Shown here: piece by piece, positions 17,607 to 25,858 of the stretch
How positions within the stretch are numbered: the first letter of the stretch is position 1
How the letters are laid out: the number at the start of each line of letters is the position of its first letter
Source of the DNA: Leisingera aquimarina DSM 24565
GTDB taxonomy: Bacteria; Pseudomonadota; Alphaproteobacteria; Rhodobacterales; Rhodobacteraceae
Length of the DNA: 64,000 bases
Reading direction: 5' to 3'
NCBI RefSeq assembly: GCF_000473165.1
Contig: NZ_KI421504.1
Span: 372,596-436,595, forward strand
Program-made: the position numbers and the translations under genes
Notes under the pieces: generated by a model
What the model was told of the DNA's origin: nothing
Database searches by the model: none
The model's input: the letters and a program-made list of their open reading frames with translations, nothing else

Positions 17607-18896
17607 TCAGCTGCGCTGATTCCACATCTGATCATAGGCCTGCATGTGCTTGATCAGCAGATCACCGTGTTTCGCATACCAGTCAGGAATCGAACGGAAG
17701 TCCTTGATCCTGGCCTTACCGCTTTCGATCGCCACCACCGGCCAGTCGCCGACCAGCGCATTGTCGATGCCAAACAGTTCGGTGCCCCACCAATCCGCGT
17801 CACCAAAGGCATGCTTGCCCTTACCCTCTTTCATCGCAGCTGCCACCGCATCCGGGCTAGCCGATCCAGCTTTCTCCGCTGCTGCCTTCCACAGATCCAT
17901 GATCGAGGCATATTCCCAGCTCACCGCGCCCCATTGGCCCGGGTGGCGGGTATTGAACGCCTCATAAAACCCGTTCGGATCGGTGAAATTGATGTTATCG
18001 CCGTTCAGCGCCGGATCATCGAAATCCGGGAACTGGAAGACGAAACCTTCCATAAACTCTTCCGAGGTTTTGGCGATCATCTGATCATAGAAATCCGCGG
18101 TGCAGGAGATGATCTGCCCGGTGAAGCCCTGCTGGAACAGCTGTTCGGCAATCGGATGCACATAGTCACTGTAGCAGGTATCGAGACAGACAATGTCCGG
18201 GCTCTTGCTGATCAGCCGGGTGACAACCGGTGCAAAATCAGTGGTTGCCGGGTCAAACAGCAGCGGCGCGTCCAGCATCTCGATCCCTGCCGCCTCAAAG
18301 GCCGCCAGATAGGTCGCGACCGAGGGCAGGCCAAGCGCATCATCCTGGGCGCACATCACCGCGGTCTTCAGCTCCGGTTTGTTCTCGGCCAGCCACTCCA
18401 CACCGGTCACATTGTAGATCGGGTGCACCTCGGCCGGTGCGATCAGCGTATTGGTATCGGGTGACAGGTCCGACGGCAGCAGGGTGGAGAACAGCATGCC
18501 GGTCTTGTCCGCCACCGGCTGCACGCCGGGCCAGGTGTCACCGCCCAGCATCATGATAAAGCTCACACCGTCCTCGCGGATCAGCTTGGTGGCCCCGGTG
18601 CGCGCCTTGGCCGGATCGTATTCGTTGTCATAAGACACGAACTCGACGTCATAGCTGCCATCGCCCAGCTTGATGCCGCCCGCGGCATTCACCCGCTCGG
18701 CCCAGATCTGGCAACCGTCCAGCCCGGGCTTGCCCCAGGCCGCCACCGCGCCGGTTAATGGCGCCAGAAAGCCGATCCTGATTGTATTGCCCGCCGCCAG
18801 TGACGCGGCCGGCAGCCCGGCACTCATCGCGGTGACCGCTGTCGACTTGAGGAACGTCCTCCGGGTCAGCCCCGATTTCACGATCTTGGAAATCAT
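17607..18896 (-). CDS. ABC transporter substrate-binding protein (urea/amide type), Tat-exported
   Basis: A 429-residue periplasmic binding protein of the type 1 fold, with a twin-arginine signal (LTRRTFLKS) and a hydrophobic segment ending near ASLAAG. The mature part begins IRIGFLAPLTG and resembles urea and short-chain amide receptors. It is the first gene of the liv operon and divides the promoter region with the divergent GntR gene. Its promoter carries CCTAATTGGTTCAG, nearly identical to the tmm promoter core, which ties uptake to methylamine catabolism. Ligand unknown. Confidence 0.92.
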   Translation of the reverse strand: MISKIVKSGLTRRTFLKSTAVTAMSAGLPAASLAAGNTIRIGFLAPLTGAVAAWGKPGLDGCQIWAERVNAAGGIKLGDGSYDVEFVSYDNEYDPAKARTGATKLIREDGVSFIMMLGGDTWPGVQPVADKTGMLFSTLLPSDLSPDTNTLIAPAEVHPIYNVTGVEWLAENKPELKTAVMCAQDDALGLPSVATYLAAFEAAGIEMLDAPLLFDPATTDFAPVVTRLISKSPDIVCLDTCYSDYVHPIAEQLFQQGFTGQIISCTADFYDQMIAKTSEEFMEGFVFQFPDFDDPALNGDNINFTDPNGFYEAFNTRHPGQWGAVSWEYASIMDLWKAAAEKAGSASPDAVAAAMKEGKGKHAFGDADWWGTELFGIDNALVGDWPVVAIESGKARIKDFRSIPDWYAKHGDLLIKHMQAYDQMWNQRS

Positions 18897-19373
18897 CTTC
18901 TTCTCCCATGTTGGACCCGCCTGTTTTGCGGCGGTGTGTTCTGCAGGATGCGGTCTCTGTCTTTCGCGCCCCTTGGTTTCAACTCAACACAACTGAACCA
19001 ATTAGGGTAAATTGGCCCCATCCTGAACCAAGGCTAGCAGCGAGCTGGTTCACCGCAAAGAAATTTTCTTTCATTCAGCGAACCAAAAAGGCACCAATAC
19101 AGGACCATTCATCCAGAAATGCGGCAAAACCAACCCGCAAAACGGCATAAAAACATGATCTTGCGGCGCATATTATCCAAACACCCCCGCAACCAATTTA
19201 AGAACCAATTTTTTTCAACTTTCTTGCCGCCGGGCAGAAGAATCGTTAGCCTTAAGACCAATCCCAGCTGTGTCAGACGGTTGCATTGAGGCCGCCAAAA
19301 CGGGTAACTGCACATCTGTCACAGCGATCAGGCGCAGGGGATTCCCCCGCCCATCCGACCCGGAAAACAGACC
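18897..19373. promoter_or_regulatory. Divergent control region of the liv operon and gntR
   Basis: This 477-base region has no gene and is rich in AACCAA/TTGGTT half-sites. A perfect inverted repeat CCAATT-6-AATTGG lies at 18998-19015 and TGAACCA-15-TGGTTCA at 19024-19052; further copies occur near 19081 and 19189-19207. On the minus strand CCTAATTGGTTCAG matches the tmm promoter core and could hold the -10 of the liv operon. The dense sites suggest autoregulation by the GntR protein and control of the transporter. Confidence 0.6.
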
Positions 19374-20099
19374 ATGAGCTCAGCGGAAGACACCACCTCG
19401 CAAATCCTGACCACCCATTCGGTTGGCGCTACAGTGCAAGTCGTGATCGACACGCTGTTCGCCCGGATCAAGGCGGGCACCTACCCGGTGGACACCCGGC
19501 TGCCGTCAGAACGCACGCTGGCCTCGGAGCTGGGCGTCGCCCGCAACACCGTGCGCGAAGCCTTGGACGTGCTGACAGGCCAGGACGTGATCCATCGCCG
19601 ACCCGGGTCAGGCAGTTTTGTCAAATTCCGCTCTGATCCCAAACCCGAAACATCCTATTCTTCACTGGCCAAAGAAGTTTCGCCGCTGGATCATTTGGTG
19701 GTACGCGGCATTCTGGAGCCAGAACTGGTGCGCCTTGCAGTGATCAACATGACTCCGCGCCAGATCGAAGAACTGGACCAGATCCTCTCCCGCGTCGAAG
19801 CTGTGCGCACTGATCCCGGGGAATTCATCGAGGCTGAGGAAGATCTCTACCGCAAGATTGCCGAGGGCACCGGCAACCCGCTGCTGCACTCCTGCTATGA
19901 GTTGACAATCGAGGCCTGCCGCCTGTCCTACCGCACTGCGCTGCGCCGCCGCCACCTGACGCCGCAGCGGATGCAGGAATACCAGAAACGCTACAACACG
20001 CTGTTCAACGCCATCGCCTCACGCGATGTGGAATCCGCGATGGAATTCATCAAACTGCATTTGATTGACGAGCAGAATCTGCTGCTGCAGGAGGTCTGA
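19374..20099 (+). CDS. GntR-family transcriptional regulator, FadR subfamily
   Basis: A 241-residue regulator. The N-terminal winged helix shows the GntR pattern (DTRLPSERTLASELGVARNTVREAL at about 43-67, then GQDVIHRRPGSGSFV), and the C-terminal helical FCD-type domain has the acidic/His positions expected for a metal-bound ligand pocket. It faces the liv operon across a half-site-rich region. Operators of the FadR subfamily (for example PdhR) are TTGGT/ACCAA palindromes, the type found in front of dmmD, tmm and the receptor gene, so this is the leading candidate for their regulator. Confidence 0.9.
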   Translation: MSSAEDTTSQILTTHSVGATVQVVIDTLFARIKAGTYPVDTRLPSERTLASELGVARNTVREALDVLTGQDVIHRRPGSGSFVKFRSDPKPETSYSSLAKEVSPLDHLVVRGILEPELVRLAVINMTPRQIEELDQILSRVEAVRTDPGEFIEAEEDLYRKIAEGTGNPLLHSCYELTIEACRLSYRTALRRRHLTPQRMQEYQKRYNTLFNAIASRDVESAMEFIKLHLIDEQNLLLQEV

Positions 20100-20120
20100 G
20101 CCCGGCCGGGCCACGCCCGC

Positions 20121-21422
20121 TCAGCCTTTCACCGCGCGCGAACTAACCTCGCTGCCAGGCGCACCGCTTTCCAGCCGCTGGTGCCACAACTGCCCCAATG
20201 CCGCCATTTCGGATTTCAGCAATGCGGAATGCTGCGCCAGCCAGCCAGGTATCGACTTAAAACCGGCAATCCGCGCCTTGCCTTCCTGGATGATCACGAC
20301 AGGCCAGTCACCGACCAAGGCATTGGAAATACCGAAAATATCCTCGCCCCACCACTCCGCATGGCCGAACGCGTGGGTGACATGGCCCAACTGTTTCATC
20401 GCTGCCAGCACCGATGGAGGTTCGACAGAACCTGCCTTCTCCACCGCGCTGTGCCAGATGTCGAGGATCGCCACATACTCCCAGCTTACTGCCGACCAGC
20501 TGCCTGGGAAGCGGCGGTTGTATTCCTCGTAAAACACATGCGGGCGGTTAAAGAAAAACGCCTTTTCCCGCAGCAGCGGATCGTCAAAATCCGGAAACTG
20601 AAAAACCACGCCCTCCATGAATTCGGGCGAAGTCCGCTCCACCAGCTGATCATAGCCATCCATGGTGCAGCTGATGATCTGCCCCTTAAATCCTTTGGCA
20701 TAGGCATATTCCGTCATCGCATGCACCATAGGCGCATAGGACGAACACCAGCACAGGATATCGGCACCGCTCTCCAGCATCGGGTCCACCACCGGCCCCG
20801 GATCGCTGGAACCCGGATCATACTCCACCTCGCGCAGGATCGTTTTGCCTGCGGCCTTAAACGCCGCGCGGTAAACCGCCCGCGACGGCATCCCAAGCAG
20901 ATCTGCTTGGCTGCATAAAGCTACGGTTTTCAAACCCGGCTTGTTTTCCGCCAGCCAGGCCACGCCAGTCACGTTCTGGATCGGGTGCGCTTCGCTCGGC
21001 GCGATCAGATAGGGCGTATCGGGCGACAAATCGGATGGCAGCAGGGTCGAAGTCAGCACCTTGTTGCGCATCAGAAAATCGCGCACCGGCGCAAAGGTAT
21101 CGCCACCCAGCATCAGCATCAGCTTGACTTTATGCTTCTGCGCCAGCTCCACCGCGCCCTCCAGCGAGCGTTCCGGATCATAGCCGCAATCATAGGAATG
21201 GATGCGGATCGGGTAGCGGCGGCCGCCAATCAGCACCCCGCCGGCCTTGTTCAGCCCGTCTTCCCAGATCCGGCAGCCGTTCAATCCAGGCAGCCCCCAG
21301 CTCTCCACCGGGCCCGAAAGCGGGCCAAGAAAGCCGATATTCACTGATTCTGTCATTCCCACCGACAACCGCGGCAGCGCCGCGCGGGCCGTCAGCTGGT
21401 GTACAAAACTGGTCGTCTTCAT
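20121..21422 (-). CDS. Substrate-binding-like protein without clear signal peptide
   Basis: A 433-residue paralogue of the receptor at 17607-18896, aligned along its whole length (IGFLGPLSGPVESWG; LMLMLGGDTF; TLLPSDLSPDTPYLIAPSEAHPI; EFMEGVVFQFPDFDDP). In place of a Tat or Sec signal it starts with MKTTSFVHQLTARAALPRL, which lacks a hydrophobic core. ATG 21422 has TTAGGA upstream; the alternative at 21356 would also give a leaderless protein. It is convergent with gntR and divergent from tmm. A cytosolic ligand sensor, as AmiC is for amides, is possible; an unexported remnant is the alternative. Confidence 0.85.
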   Translation of the reverse strand: MKTTSFVHQLTARAALPRLSVGMTESVNIGFLGPLSGPVESWGLPGLNGCRIWEDGLNKAGGVLIGGRRYPIRIHSYDCGYDPERSLEGAVELAQKHKVKLMLMLGGDTFAPVRDFLMRNKVLTSTLLPSDLSPDTPYLIAPSEAHPIQNVTGVAWLAENKPGLKTVALCSQADLLGMPSRAVYRAAFKAAGKTILREVEYDPGSSDPGPVVDPMLESGADILCWCSSYAPMVHAMTEYAYAKGFKGQIISCTMDGYDQLVERTSPEFMEGVVFQFPDFDDPLLREKAFFFNRPHVFYEEYNRRFPGSWSAVSWEYVAILDIWHSAVEKAGSVEPPSVLAAMKQLGHVTHAFGHAEWWGEDIFGISNALVGDWPVVIIQEGKARIAGFKSIPGWLAQHSALLKSEMAALGQLWHQRLESGAPGSEVSSRAVKG

Positions 21423-21498
21423 GGCTTGAATCCTAACAACAATTCTCTGCCCCGCCAGTCCAATCAGTGAAAAATCTTATTCCTTCCGTGAAAATATG

Positions 21499-21574
21499 TT
21501 GACTCTGCGGTGCAATTTTGGACCTAATTGGATCAGACCAAAAGAACCAAATGCTAATATTGGTCCGTACCAAT
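21499..21574 (+). promoter_or_regulatory. tmm promoter and operator
   Basis: TTGACT (21499-21504) and CCTAAT (21523-21528) form a sigma-70-like pair 18 bases apart. Downstream are TTGGATCAGACCAA, ACCAA-9-TTGGT (21546-21564) and ATTGGT-4-ACCAAT (21559-21574), the last ending 11 bases before the start codon. The whole block aligns with the dmmD promoter. Confidence 0.65.
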
Positions 21575-21585
21575 GGGAGAGCCAC

Positions 21586-22932
21586 ATGACCAAGAAACGA
21601 ATTGCCATCATCGGCGCCGGCCCCTCTGGCCTGGCGCAGCTGCGCGCATTCCAATCCGCCGCCAACAAAGGTGAAGAAATCCCGGAAATCGTCTGCTTTG
21701 AAAAGCAGGACAATTGGGGCGGTTTGTGGAACTACACCTGGCGCACCGGCCTGGATGAAAACGGCGAGCCTGTGCATTGCTCGATGTACCGCTATCTGTG
21801 GTCCAACGGCCCCAAGGAAGGCCTTGAATTTGCCGACTATTCCTTTGAAGAGCACTTCGGCAAGCAAATCGCATCCTACCCGCCGCGCGCGGTGCTGTTC
21901 GACTATATCGAAGGCCGGGTGAAAAAGGCCGACGTGCGCAAGTGGATCCGCTTCAACTCAGCCATCCGCTGGGTCGAATACAACGAGGACGCCGGCAACT
22001 TCACTATTACCGTGCACGACCACGCCAAGGACAGCACCTACAAGGAAGACTTCGACCACGTGATCTGCGCCTCGGGCCATTTCTCCACCCCGAACGTGCC
22101 GTTCTACCCCGGTTTCGACACGTTCAACGGCCGCGTCCTGCACGCCCATGACTTCCGCGACGCCCGCGAATTCGCCGGCAAGGACATCCTGATCCTCGGC
22201 GCCTCCTACTCGGCCGAAGACATTGGCTCGCAATGCTGGAAATACGGCGCCAAGTCGATCACCACCTCCTACCGCTCTGCTCCGATGGGCTTCAAATGGC
22301 CGGACAACTGGGACGAAGTGCCGGCGCTGGAGTCGGTCAACGGCAACACCGCAACTTTCGCGGACGGCACCCGAAAGGAAGTTGACGCAATTATCCTTTG
22401 CACCGGCTACAAGCATTTCTTCAGCTTCCTGCCCGACGAATTGCGCCTGAAAACCGCCAACCGCCTTGCCTCGGCTGATCTGTATAAGGGCGTGGTTTTC
22501 GCCCATAATCCCAAGATGTTCTATCTGGGCATGCAGGATCAGTGGTTCACTTTCAACATGTTCGACGCCCAGGCCTGGTGGGTCCGAGACGCGATCATGG
22601 GCAAGATTGAAATCCCCGCAGACAAGAACACCCTGCTTGCCGACGTGAAGGAACGTGAAGCGCGCGAAGAGGCCTCGGATGACGTCAAATATGCGATCAA
22701 ATACCAGGGCGACTATGTGCTGGAACTGATCGAAGAGACCGACTACCCGACCTTCGACGTGGCCGGCGCCTGCCAGGCGTTCTATGAATGGAAGGGCCAC
22801 AAGGCCCAGGACATCATGGCCTTCCGCAACAACTCCTACAAATCGGTTATCACAGGCACCATGGCGCCTGTCCATCACACCCCGTGGAAAGACGCCCTGG
22901 ATGACTCGCTGGAGGCCTACCTGCAGAACTAG
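21586..22932 (+). CDS. tmm: Trimethylamine monooxygenase
   Basis: A 448-residue class B flavin monooxygenase that converts trimethylamine to trimethylamine N-oxide with NADPH and oxygen. FAD-binding GAGPSG is at residues 10-15, the NADPH-binding motif GASYSAED near 204-211, and the late motif CTGYKHFF near 288. The N-terminal [13 protein letters not shown] and the [13 protein letters not shown] stretch are characteristic of bacterial Tmm. Start at 21586 (ATG) follows GGGAGA. TMAO demethylase, the next enzyme, is not within the window. Confidence 0.95.
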   Translation: MTKKRIAIIGAGPSGLAQLRAFQSAANKGEEIPEIVCFEKQDNWGGLWNYTWRTGLDENGEPVHCSMYRYLWSNGPKEGLEFADYSFEEHFGKQIASYPPRAVLFDYIEGRVKKADVRKWIRFNSAIRWVEYNEDAGNFTITVHDHAKDSTYKEDFDHVICASGHFSTPNVPFYPGFDTFNGRVLHAHDFRDAREFAGKDILILGASYSAEDIGSQCWKYGAKSITTSYRSAPMGFKWPDNWDEVPALESVNGNTATFADGTRKEVDAIILCTGYKHFFSFLPDELRLKTANRLASADLYKGVVFAHNPKMFYLGMQDQWFTFNMFDAQAWWVRDAIMGKIEIPADKNTLLADVKEREAREEASDDVKYAIKYQGDYVLELIEETDYPTFDVAGACQAFYEWKGHKAQDIMAFRNNSYKSVITGTMAPVHHTPWKDALDDSLEAYLQN

Positions 22933-23037
22933 GATCTGCCTGCTTTGGCAGATCCGCCTGCGCCGTTTTCCTTCCTGGGCGGCGCAGGCACCTTTCGCCG
23001 CTGTGCGAATCCCTCTTCGCAAGCTAATATCCACTTT

Positions 23038-24042
23038 ATGCAGCGCGATAACACCATGACACTTGGCTTCCTGATTTTTCCGGGCTTTCCAATGGCCTGC
23101 CTAACCTCGGCGATCGAACCTTTGCGGGCCGCAAATGAAATTGCCGGCACTGAAACCTTTCACTGGAAACTGGTCTCGGAAACCGGCGCCAGCGTGAATG
23201 CCTCTGCCAATGTGGCCTTTCAGCCTGACTGCGCCCTGGATCAGGCCGAGGACATCGACACGCTGTTTCTGCTGTCCAGTCCGCAAGGCAAGTTTGAAGA
23301 CCCCAAGGGCTCCAATGGCAAGCTGCGCCACCTGGCCCGCCACGGCACCACCATGGGTGCGGTTTCCGGCGGGGTGTTTCCGCTCGCCCGTTCTGGCCTG
23401 CTCGACGGGCATAGCTGCTCGGTCCACTGGTGCTACAAGGCCGCCTTCAGCGCCGAATTCCCCTCGCTCGCCACTGTCGACGATGTAATCGTTCTGGACC
23501 GCCGCCGCTTTACCGCCAGCGGTGCTGCGGCAATGTTCGACCTTTCGCTCAAACTGATCGAGCAAACCATGGGCGACGCGGTGATGACCGAGGTTGCCTG
23601 CTGGTTCCAGCACCCGATGGTCCGGGCCGAGGGCGTGCGTCAGAAGATCCCCGCCTTCAAGACTGACAGCACCGCTGACAGCCTGCCGCCACCAGTGGCC
23701 AAGGCGGTGGAGCTTTTTGCAGACAATCTGGAGCATCCGGTGTCGATCCGCGACGCCGCCAGCGAAATCGGCGTCTCTCCGCGGCAGTTGGAACGCAGCT
23801 TCAAATCCGCCACCGGGCAAAGCCCGGCAATCTATTACCGCACACTGCGGATGAACGCGGCCCGGCAGCTGGTGATGTACTCCCGGGATTCCATCACCTC
23901 GATCGCCAATGCAGTTGGCTATGCCACATCCTCAACCTTATCGCAGCACTACCGCGACAGTTTTGGCGTCACCCCGCAGGAAGAGCGCCGCAAGGTGAAC
24001 CTGTTCCGGGTCCAGGACAACCGCCCAATTCCTTCAGCATGA
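23038..24042 (+). CDS. GlxA-type regulator (amidotransferase-like domain plus AraC HTH)
   Basis: A 334-residue regulator. Residues about 1-200 resemble the DJ-1/PfpI amidotransferase-like sensor domain (GFLIFPGFPMACLTSAIEPLRAAN), and the last 110 carry two helix-turn-helices of the AraC type (VSIRDAASEIGVSPRQLERSFK; ITSIANAVGYATSSTLSQHYRDSFGVTP). Relatives such as GbdR respond to methylated glycines and betaines. The ATG at 23038 is used; an ATG at 23056 is possible, and neither has a strong ribosome site. It follows tmm by 105 bases and could regulate it or the neighbouring sox-like operon. Confidence 0.88.
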   Translation: MQRDNTMTLGFLIFPGFPMACLTSAIEPLRAANEIAGTETFHWKLVSETGASVNASANVAFQPDCALDQAEDIDTLFLLSSPQGKFEDPKGSNGKLRHLARHGTTMGAVSGGVFPLARSGLLDGHSCSVHWCYKAAFSAEFPSLATVDDVIVLDRRRFTASGAAAMFDLSLKLIEQTMGDAVMTEVACWFQHPMVRAEGVRQKIPAFKTDSTADSLPPPVAKAVELFADNLEHPVSIRDAASEIGVSPRQLERSFKSATGQSPAIYYRTLRMNAARQLVMYSRDSITSIANAVGYATSSTLSQHYRDSFGVTPQEERRKVNLFRVQDNRPIPSA

Positions 24043-24049
24043 GGCGGAA

Positions 24050-24781
24050 ATGCGATTTCTGGTTTTTCAGCACCTCAATTGCGAGCACCCCGGATCTTTC
24101 CGCGGCATGATGCGCGAAGCGGGCATTGACTGGACAACGATTGAGCTGGACCAAGACCAACCTATCCCGGACCGGGAACAGCTAGCCGCTTTTGACGCCT
24201 TGTGGGTCATGGGCGGTCCAATGGATGTCTGGGACGTAGCCGAGCACCCTTGGCTTGCTGCCGAAAAGCAGGCCATACGCTTTTGGGTACAAGAATTGCA
24301 GAAACCTTACCTCGGCCTGTGCCTTGGACATCAGCTTTTGGCAGATGCGCTTGGCGGCACTTGCGGACCCTTGCGTCCAACGGCTGATGTCGGTGTGACA
24401 CAGGTTGAACTGACCCCATCCGGATTGATGGATCCCTTGCTCAAGAGCCTGCCGAACAGCCTTCCGGTTCTGCAATGGCATGGCGTTGAAGTTGCACAAC
24501 CACCCGAGAGCGCAACTGTTCTTGTCAGTTCTCCCAGGTGCGCGGTCGAAGCCATGCGCATCAATTCGAATGCCTGGTCAATGCAATTCCATATTGAAGC
24601 CGAAGCAGACACCATCAGGAACTGGAACGCGATTCCGGCCTACCGCAACGCACTTGTCGCAGCTTTGGGCGAAGACGGGGTGGACAGGTTCCAATCCAGA
24701 TTTGATACTATCCAAGGCGCTATGCATGAAAACGCCCGCCAAGTGTTTGCGAACTTCTTGGACACCGTTCAGCCCGGCTGA
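24050..24781 (+). CDS. Class I glutamine amidotransferase-like protein
   Basis: A 243-residue stand-alone GMP-synthase-like amidotransferase. The triad is visible as Cys91 (GLCLGHQ), His181 and Glu183 (FHIEAE). It follows the AraC-type regulator by seven bases and so may be cotranscribed with it. Such proteins hydrolyse gamma-glutamyl amides; given the island, a gamma-glutamyl-(methyl)amide substrate is conceivable but unproven. Its third positions look somewhat more AT-rich than those of its neighbours. The 3' end overlaps the convergent sterol-desaturase-like gene by 13 bases. Confidence 0.82.
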   Translation: MRFLVFQHLNCEHPGSFRGMMREAGIDWTTIELDQDQPIPDREQLAAFDALWVMGGPMDVWDVAEHPWLAAEKQAIRFWVQELQKPYLGLCLGHQLLADALGGTCGPLRPTADVGVTQVELTPSGLMDPLLKSLPNSLPVLQWHGVEVAQPPESATVLVSSPRCAVEAMRINSNAWSMQFHIEAEADTIRNWNAIPAYRNALVAALGEDGVDRFQSRFDTIQGAMHENARQVFANFLDTVQPG

Positions 24782-25758
24782 TCAGCCATGATCTGTTTAC
24801 GTCTCTCCTTCATAACCGCATCCGCCTCCACCGTGCCATCATGGAACGAGCCGAAAACCTTATCCCAGGGAACCTCCAGCGAGCCGTAATTGCACTCGAA
24901 ATAGCGGTGGTGCATCTGGTGATGAAAGGTGCCCAGGCTCAGCCGGTTCCTGCCCTTCATCAGCAGCCCCTCGAACCCGGTATGGGTGGTCGCTGCGGTC
25001 AGCACGTTGAACTGCAGGTGATACAGGATATGCACCGGATGCGCCGCTACCACCCAGTGGATCAGCACCGAGCCGAGGAAAATCAGATGCTCCACCGGAT
25101 GCATCGACATGCCGGACCAGGGGCCGACGTTGATGTTGCGGTGATGCAGCGCGTGCACGCGTTTGAAAAAGAACGGCACATGCAGCAGCCGGTGGATCCA
25201 GTAGAAATAGAAGCTCTCCCAGATCGGGATCAGCCAGAACAGCGCCACAAACCAGACCGGATGCGCCGCCCAGGTAATCATCGGAGCATAGCCATTGGCC
25301 ATCGCCCAGAACATCAGCACCTCATAGGCGGTCCAGAAGAACACTCCGCTGGTCATGGTCCAGAACACATTGTCCCGGATCTGGCCCCCCAGCGTGAACT
25401 GTCGGCCATTCTTCATCAGCGGCCGGGGATCATACCTTAGCCGCTTCCCTTGCACGGTAAACGTGTAGAAATAGAGATGCAGCAGCCCGGCCACCGCGCC
25501 CATCAGCACCAGATTGCGCAGGTACATCGGGGCAATCCAGCTGAGCGACAAGCTCTGGCTTTCTTCCAGCGGCGGCTGAAACCAGTGGAACGAGATCAGT
25601 GCAATCGCCGCGATGATCAGCTTTTCCGAGATCAGGAACCAGCCGTTCAGCCACCACTTCAGCGCTGCCACCGGGCGCGGCGGCCATTGAAACAGCGGCG
25701 AGGTTTGCAACGGCAACGGTGGAAGGTGGTTCCAGCCCTTCAGCTCTTTTTCAGGCAT
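24769..25758 (-). CDS. Sterol desaturase/fatty acid hydroxylase family membrane protein
   Basis: A 329-residue integral-membrane di-iron enzyme candidate with about four hydrophobic helices and the histidine boxes of the family: HRLLH, HALHH and HHQMHH. The second ATG (25758) is used because AAGGATG lies seven bases upstream; the ATG at 25773 has no ribosome site. It is divergent from a LysR regulator that probably controls it. Its substrate and any link to amine metabolism are unknown; related bacterial proteins hydroxylate lipids. Confidence 0.87.
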   Translation of the reverse strand: MPEKELKGWNHLPPLPLQTSPLFQWPPRPVAALKWWLNGWFLISEKLIIAAIALISFHWFQPPLEESQSLSLSWIAPMYLRNLVLMGAVAGLLHLYFYTFTVQGKRLRYDPRPLMKNGRQFTLGGQIRDNVFWTMTSGVFFWTAYEVLMFWAMANGYAPMITWAAHPVWFVALFWLIPIWESFYFYWIHRLLHVPFFFKRVHALHHRNINVGPWSGMSMHPVEHLIFLGSVLIHWVVAAHPVHILYHLQFNVLTAATTHTGFEGLLMKGRNRLSLGTFHHQMHHRYFECNYGSLEVPWDKVFGSFHDGTVEADAVMKERRKQIMADQPG

Positions 25759-25833
25759 CTGTGCATCCTTCATTCAGGTCTGCCTTAAGGTGCCGCGGTT
25801 TTTCATCTTTGAAAAACAGAATATTTCGCTAAC

Positions 25834-25856
25834 CTTCCTCTGAAAATCAGAGGAAG
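25834..25856 (+). promoter_or_regulatory. Palindrome covering the ribosome site of lysR
   Basis: CTTCCTCTGA (25834-25843) and TCAGAGGAAG (25847-25856) form a perfect 10-bp inverted repeat with a 3-base centre. The right arm contains the AGGAAG ribosome site of the LysR gene. It may be an operator for autorepression or an RNA hairpin that hides the site. Confidence 0.6.
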
Positions 25857-25858
25857 AG

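Noticed and set aside
21433-21867. Minus-strand frame over the tmm promoter and start
   Set aside because: Overlaps the tmm promoter and coding start; no ribosome site and no family.
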